A DNA stretch of 64,000 nt, taken from positions 1-64,000 of the forward strand of contig CAMLTW010000007.1 of assembly GCA_946486375.1 (NCBI GenBank), written 5' to 3'. The DNA comes from an uncultured Rikenellaceae bacterium (lineage in GTDB: Bacteria; Bacteroidota; Bacteroidia; Bacteroidales; Rikenellaceae). The position numbers and the translations under genes were made by a program. Positions 60,332-64,000 of this stretch are shown one piece after another (within the stretch, counting starts at the first letter, position 1; every line of letters begins with the position of its first letter). Below the pieces are notes generated by a model. The model ran no database searches, was not told the origin of the DNA, and was given only the letters and a program-made list of their open reading frames with translations.

Positions 60332-62776
60332 CTATTCTTTCACATACACCCGTTTCACGCGTGTGGAAACGGAAGTGAAAATTTCATAGGGGATCGTTCC
60401 CAGCCGGGCCGCCATTTCCCGCACGTCGGGCTTTTCGCCGAAAATCACCGCATCATCCCCTTCCTGCACTTCGATCCCCGTCACGTCCAGCATACAGGTG
60501 TCCATGCAGATGTTCCCGAAAATCGGCGCGGCTTTCCCGTTCACCAGCAGGCTCCAGCCCCCGTTGCTCAAACGCCGGTCGAGGCCGTCCGCGTAACCGA
60601 TGGGAATGGTAGCAGTCTTTGTATCTTTTGTTACAATACCATGACGACCGTAACCGACCGTCTCCCCGGCTTTCAAATGTTTGATCTGCACGATTTTACT
60701 CTTGAGAGTGCTGACCGTCCGAAGCTGTTCCGGCTCGAAGAAGCTCACGCCGTACAGGCCGATTCCCAGCCGCACCATGTCGAACTGGGTTTCGGGAAAC
60801 CGTTCGATGGCCGCGCTGTTGGCGGCATGGCGAAGAATCCGCCGTTCGGGAAAGGCCGCACAGATCCGGGCGCTCATTCGGTCGAACCGATCGGTTTGCA
60901 GACGGGTGAACCCGTCTTCGGCCGGATCGTCGCTCACGGCGAAATGGGTGAACACCGAATGCACGGCCACCGCTTCCTCCTGCCGGAGCGTTCGGATCAG
61001 TCCGTCGATTTCGTCCTCCACGAAACCGAGACGGTGCATTCCCGTGTCGAGCTTGAGGTGGATCGGATAGCGCCGTTCCCCCCGCCGGTGCAGTTCGGCC
61101 GTGAACGTCCGCAGGGAGGAAAAGCTGTAAATCTCCGGTTCCAGCCGGTAGTCCACCATCAGACCGAAACTGTCCGCGTCGGCGTTGAGCACCACGATGG
61201 GCATCGTGATGCCGGCTTCGCGGAGGGTCACTCCTTCGTCGGCGAAAGCCACCGCCAGATAGTCCACCCGCTGATGCTGGAGCAGGGCCGCCACCTCGTA
61301 GGAGCCGCTTCCGTAGGAAAGGGCCTTCACCATCGCCATCAGCTTCACACCCGGCTTCAGCTTGCTTCGGGCGTGGTTCAGGTTGTGGATCATGGCGCTC
61401 AGGTTCACTTCCAGCACCGTCGTATGAATCTTGTTTTCCAGCTGGCGGCTGATGCGCTCGAACTGGAACGGACGGCTTCCCTTGATGAGGATCGCCTTGC
61501 CGCCAAAGCGGGACTTGTCGAGCCGCCTCAGAAATTCGGCCGTGGAAGCATAGAATTCCTTTTCGCAGCGGAAAGCGTCCCGGTTGAGGGAAATCTGTTC
61601 CCCGATGCCCACCAGCCGCGCGATGCCGTTCTTTTCCACCAGACGGGCCACTTCGCCGTAGAGTTCCCTCCCGCTCAGCCCGGTCTGGAAAATATCGGAC
61701 AGAATCAGCACCTTTTCCTGTTTTCCGGCTACTGAGCGGAGGTAGTCCAGCGCTACGGAGAGGGAATTGATGTCCGAGTTGTAGGTGTCGTTCACGATCT
61801 TGCTTCCCGCAATGCCGTCGCGCAGTTCGAGGCGCATCGCCACCGGCTGGAGCTTTTCCAGCCCCGGAACGACTTTCGCGGGATCGTACCCCAGCACCGT
61901 ATAAAGCGCCAGCGCCTCCGAAGCGTTCGCCGCCGAAACCGGGTCGGGAAACGGAAAGGCAGGGGAAAACACCCGGCCCGCGATCCCGAAGCCGATCCGT
62001 GCCGTCCCGCCTTGCGGCGGCAGTATCTGCACGCCCCGGCCTTCGCGCCCTACGGTGAAAAGTTCCTTGTCCGGATAAAAGGCACGCAATGCCTGTTCCA
62101 CTCCCGGCACGTCTCTGTTGCAGATAACCGTGCGACATCCCCGGAAAAGCCCCAGTTTTTCCTGCAGTTTCTCCTCCGTACCCGAAAAGTTCTCCTGATG
62201 GGCGGCTCCGATGTTGGTGAAGATGCCGATGTCGGGCCGGATCATTCCTTCCAGCCGTTCCATTTCTCCCGGATGCGAAACGCCCGCTTCGATCACCGCA
62301 ATGTCCTCGCCGCCGTCGAGCATCAGCAGGGAAAGCGGCACGCCGAGCTGCGAATTGTAGCTGCGGGGGCTGCGGAACAGGCGGACGTCCGGCGGGCACA
62401 ACTGGGCGATCCATTCCTTGGTCACCGTCTTGCCGTTGCTTCCGGTGATTCCCACCACGGTTCCCCGGAAGGCGTCCCGGTGCTTCGCCGCCAGTTGCTG
62501 TAAAGCGGATAATGTATTATTTGTTACAACAAAACCGGCGTCCGGGTATTTCCCTTCCCCCGGCAGCCGTTCGACCAGAAAGGCCCGCACGCCGCGCCGG
62601 TAAAGTTCGGGAACGAAGGCGTGTCCGTCGTGCCGTTCCCCGACCAGCGCGACGAAAAGGGCGTTGTCGCTTTCCACCACGCTCCGGCTGTCGGTCATCA
62701 CGCGATCCGCCGCGAGGTCGGCGCCGACGAGTTCGCCCCCGGTGATGCGGGCGATTTCGGACAGGGTATAGTTCAT
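60332..62776 (-). CDS. bifunctional MurF ligase / alanine racemase
   Basis: This 814-residue fusion has an N-terminal MurF domain (about 1-455) that adds D-Ala-D-Ala to UDP-MurNAc-tripeptide, with the ATP loop VVGITGSNGKTVTKEW and NDTYNSDINSLSVALDYL. The C-terminal alanine racemase (about 455-814) has the PLP lysine in MVKALSYGSG and VRLGIGLYGVS. The fusion couples D-alanine supply to its use and is known in Bacteroidetes. It starts 5 bases after tsaD on the same strand. Confidence 0.95.
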   Translation of the reverse strand: MNYTLSEIARITGGELVGADLAADRVMTDSRSVVESDNALFVALVGERHDGHAFVPELYRRGVRAFLVERLPGEGKYPDAGFVVTNNTLSALQQLAAKHRDAFRGTVVGITGSNGKTVTKEWIAQLCPPDVRLFRSPRSYNSQLGVPLSLLMLDGGEDIAVIEAGVSHPGEMERLEGMIRPDIGIFTNIGAAHQENFSGTEEKLQEKLGLFRGCRTVICNRDVPGVEQALRAFYPDKELFTVGREGRGVQILPPQGGTARIGFGIAGRVFSPAFPFPDPVSAANASEALALYTVLGYDPAKVVPGLEKLQPVAMRLELRDGIAGSKIVNDTYNSDINSLSVALDYLRSVAGKQEKVLILSDIFQTGLSGRELYGEVARLVEKNGIARLVGIGEQISLNRDAFRCEKEFYASTAEFLRRLDKSRFGGKAILIKGSRPFQFERISRQLENKIHTTVLEVNLSAMIHNLNHARSKLKPGVKLMAMVKALSYGSGSYEVAALLQHQRVDYLAVAFADEGVTLREAGITMPIVVLNADADSFGLMVDYRLEPEIYSFSSLRTFTAELHRRGERRYPIHLKLDTGMHRLGFVEDEIDGLIRTLRQEEAVAVHSVFTHFAVSDDPAEDGFTRLQTDRFDRMSARICAAFPERRILRHAANSAAIERFPETQFDMVRLGIGLYGVSFFEPEQLRTVSTLKSKIVQIKHLKAGETVGYGRHGIVTKDTKTATIPIGYADGLDRRLSNGGWSLLVNGKAAPIFGNICMDTCMLDVTGIEVQEGDDAVIFGEKPDVREMAARLGTIPYEIFTSVSTRVKRVYVKE

Positions 62777-62781
62777 GTTCG

Positions 62782-63807
62782 TTATTTCAGGTTTTGAAGC
62801 CGTGCTTCGGGTGCGGTTTCCATCGTGGCGAAATCGTTGTCGAGGTACTTGTAGTAACCGGCCACGGCGATCATCGCCGCATTATCCGTAGTGAACCGCA
62901 GTTCGGGCAGGAATGTGTTCCAACCCCGCTTTTTCCCTTCGCGGACGATGGCGCCGCGGAGTCCCGAATTGGCCGACACCCCGCCAGCCACGGCGATGTC
63001 TTCGATGTCGAGGTTTCTGGCCGCCCGAATCAGCTTGTTCATCAGGATGTCCACCACCGTCGCCTGCAACGAGGCGCAGAGGTCGGCCTTGTTTTCTTCG
63101 ATGAAGTCCGGGTTCTCGGCCATCCGGTCGCGCAGGAAATAGAGGAAGGAGGTTTTCAGACCGCTGAAACTGTAATCGTAGCCGTCCACGGCCGGTTTGG
63201 CGAATTTGAACCGTTTCGGATCGCCCTCCTGCGCCAGCCGGTCGATGACCGGCCCTCCCGGATAGGGGAGTCCCATCACCTTGGCGCATTTGTCGAACGC
63301 CTCTCCCGCTGCGTCGTCGATGGTTTCCCCGATGATTTCCATTTCCTTCGGGCTTTTCACCAGCAGGATCTGGGAATTTCCGCCCGACACCAGCAGGCAG
63401 AGGAAGGGGAACCGGGGATGAGGCAATTTCCGGTCGGGCAGGTCGATGAAGTGGGACAGCACGTGCCCGTATAAATGATTCACCTCCATCATCGGGATGT
63501 CCCGCGCCAGCGCCAGCCCCTTGGCGAACGACACCCCCACGATCAGCGATCCCAGCAGTCCGGGCCCCCGCGTGAAAGCTACGCCGTCGATCTCGTCCAT
63601 CGTCACCCCGGCCTTCTTCAGAGCCACGTCCACCACGGGCACGATGTTCTGCTGGTGGGCGCGGGAAGCCAGTTCGGGAATCACGCCCCCGTAGGTGCGG
63701 TGGATTTCCTGTCCGGCGATAACATTCGACAGCAGAACTCCGTTACGCAGGACGGCGGCCGACGTATCGTCGCACGAGGATTCGATGCCGAGGATCGTAA
63801 TATCCAT
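62782..63807 (-). CDS. tsaD: tRNA N6-adenosine threonylcarbamoyltransferase
   Basis: This 341-residue ASKHA-fold enzyme makes t6A37 in ANN-decoding tRNAs with TsaB and TsaE. The start is MDITILGIESSCDDTSAAVL. The metal ligands are His111 and His115 in NHLYGHVLSHF. VAGGVSANSGLR and FTTDNAAMIAVAG are conserved. It is the first gene of the tsaD-murF/alr run and is divergent from the TamB-like gene. Confidence 0.96.
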   Translation of the reverse strand: MDITILGIESSCDDTSAAVLRNGVLLSNVIAGQEIHRTYGGVIPELASRAHQQNIVPVVDVALKKAGVTMDEIDGVAFTRGPGLLGSLIVGVSFAKGLALARDIPMMEVNHLYGHVLSHFIDLPDRKLPHPRFPFLCLLVSGGNSQILLVKSPKEMEIIGETIDDAAGEAFDKCAKVMGLPYPGGPVIDRLAQEGDPKRFKFAKPAVDGYDYSFSGLKTSFLYFLRDRMAENPDFIEENKADLCASLQATVVDILMNKLIRAARNLDIEDIAVAGGVSANSGLRGAIVREGKKRGWNTFLPELRFTTDNAAMIAVAGYYKYLDNDFATMETAPEARLQNLK

Positions 63808-63865
63808 CTTATCAGGTCGTTTATTTGGCTATTTTTTCGTAAAATTGTACCGCAAATGTAGCATA

Positions 63866-64000
63866 ATGCGAAAACTTTTAAAAATAATCGTTTCCCTATT
63901 TTCGGCCCTGATCCTGACTGCCCTCATGGTGCCCGTCCTGCTGTCCATCCTGCTCAGCAGCCACACCGTGCAAAACCGGGTGGCCGACCGGCTGGCCCGG
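63866..64000 (+). CDS. start of a TamB/AsmA-like envelope protein (partial)
   Basis: Only the first 45 residues are in the window: a basic start MRKLLKIIVSLFSALIL, one membrane anchor, then LLSSHTVQNRVADRLAR. This is the typical beginning of translocation/assembly module TamB or AsmA-like proteins of Bacteroidetes, which bridge the inner and outer membranes. The family call rests on the N-terminus alone. Confidence 0.6.
   Translation, partial: MRKLLKIIVSLFSALILTALMVPVLLSILLSSHTVQNRVADRLAR

Noticed and set aside
1-64000. Insertion sequence, prophage or defence island
   Set aside because: No transposase, integrase, phage structural gene, restriction enzyme, toxin-antitoxin pair or known defence gene was recognised.

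Overview
The window looks like chromosomal housekeeping DNA from a GC-rich member of the Bacteroidales, possibly Rikenellaceae. Four things support this. Several genes carry the Bacteroidetes sigma -7 motif TAnnTTTG. MurF and alanine racemase are fused in one protein. An S46 dipeptidyl-peptidase, surface-type outer-membrane barrels and a DUF6427-like membrane protein are present. Most genes lack strong Shine-Dalgarno sites. The genus is inference. No transposase, integrase, phage gene, CRISPR array or recognised defence system was found.

Layout. 0-3.5 kb: MntP manganese exporter, then an EmrA/EmrB-type efflux pair. 3.5-6.4 kb: a large secreted protein with a zinc-peptidase motif, propeller-like repeats and a barrel-like tail. 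6.5 kb: a tRNA-Arg(CCU)-like remnant. 6.7-10 kb: SUI1, queE and hpt facing purE, zupT and a small membrane protein. 10-17.4 kb: a UbiD-family decarboxylase, an aminotransferase, a GNAT, a B12-dependent ribonucleotide reductase (nrdJ) and folB. 17.5-21 kb: a periplasmic bicupin, a cobalamin riboswitch with no B12 gene behind it, and a DPP7-type peptidase. 21.7-33.2 kb: ispH, cmk, a LysE exporter, lnt, queA, purD, an EamA transporter, metX and a ROK kinase. 33.4-36.7 kb: prenyl synthase, U32 protein and ribD. 36.8-37.3 kb: a dense cluster of DnaA-box-like 9-mers, a candidate oriC. 37.3-47 kb: folC, nadA, a metal-chelate-binding lipoprotein, plsY, a YitT protein, an OmpP1/FadL-like barrel and asd. 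47-64 kb: two AraC regulators, fucI, uvrC, recX, prmC, rpmI-rplT, a porin-like barrel, a tetrapyrrole-methylase-fold methyltransferase, murF-alr, tsaD and the start of a TamB-like gene.

Gene orientation changes near 33 kb. To the left, 19 of 27 genes are on the minus strand. To the right, 16 of 25 are on the plus strand. This is the pattern expected around a replication origin and agrees with the DnaA-box cluster.

The most distinctive non-coding feature is a family of modular repeats that fill the long intergenic gaps in shuffled order and orientation (about 0.14, 21.2-21.5, 25.8-26.2, 36.7, 43.4-43.6, 46.8-47.6, 55.1-55.6 and 59.35 kb). One copy supplies the last codons and the stop of uvrC. 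Other unexplained structures are three consecutive inverted repeats at 48.70-48.86 kb, a 20-bp perfect palindrome at 52.7 kb, and a hairpin between rpmI and rplT.
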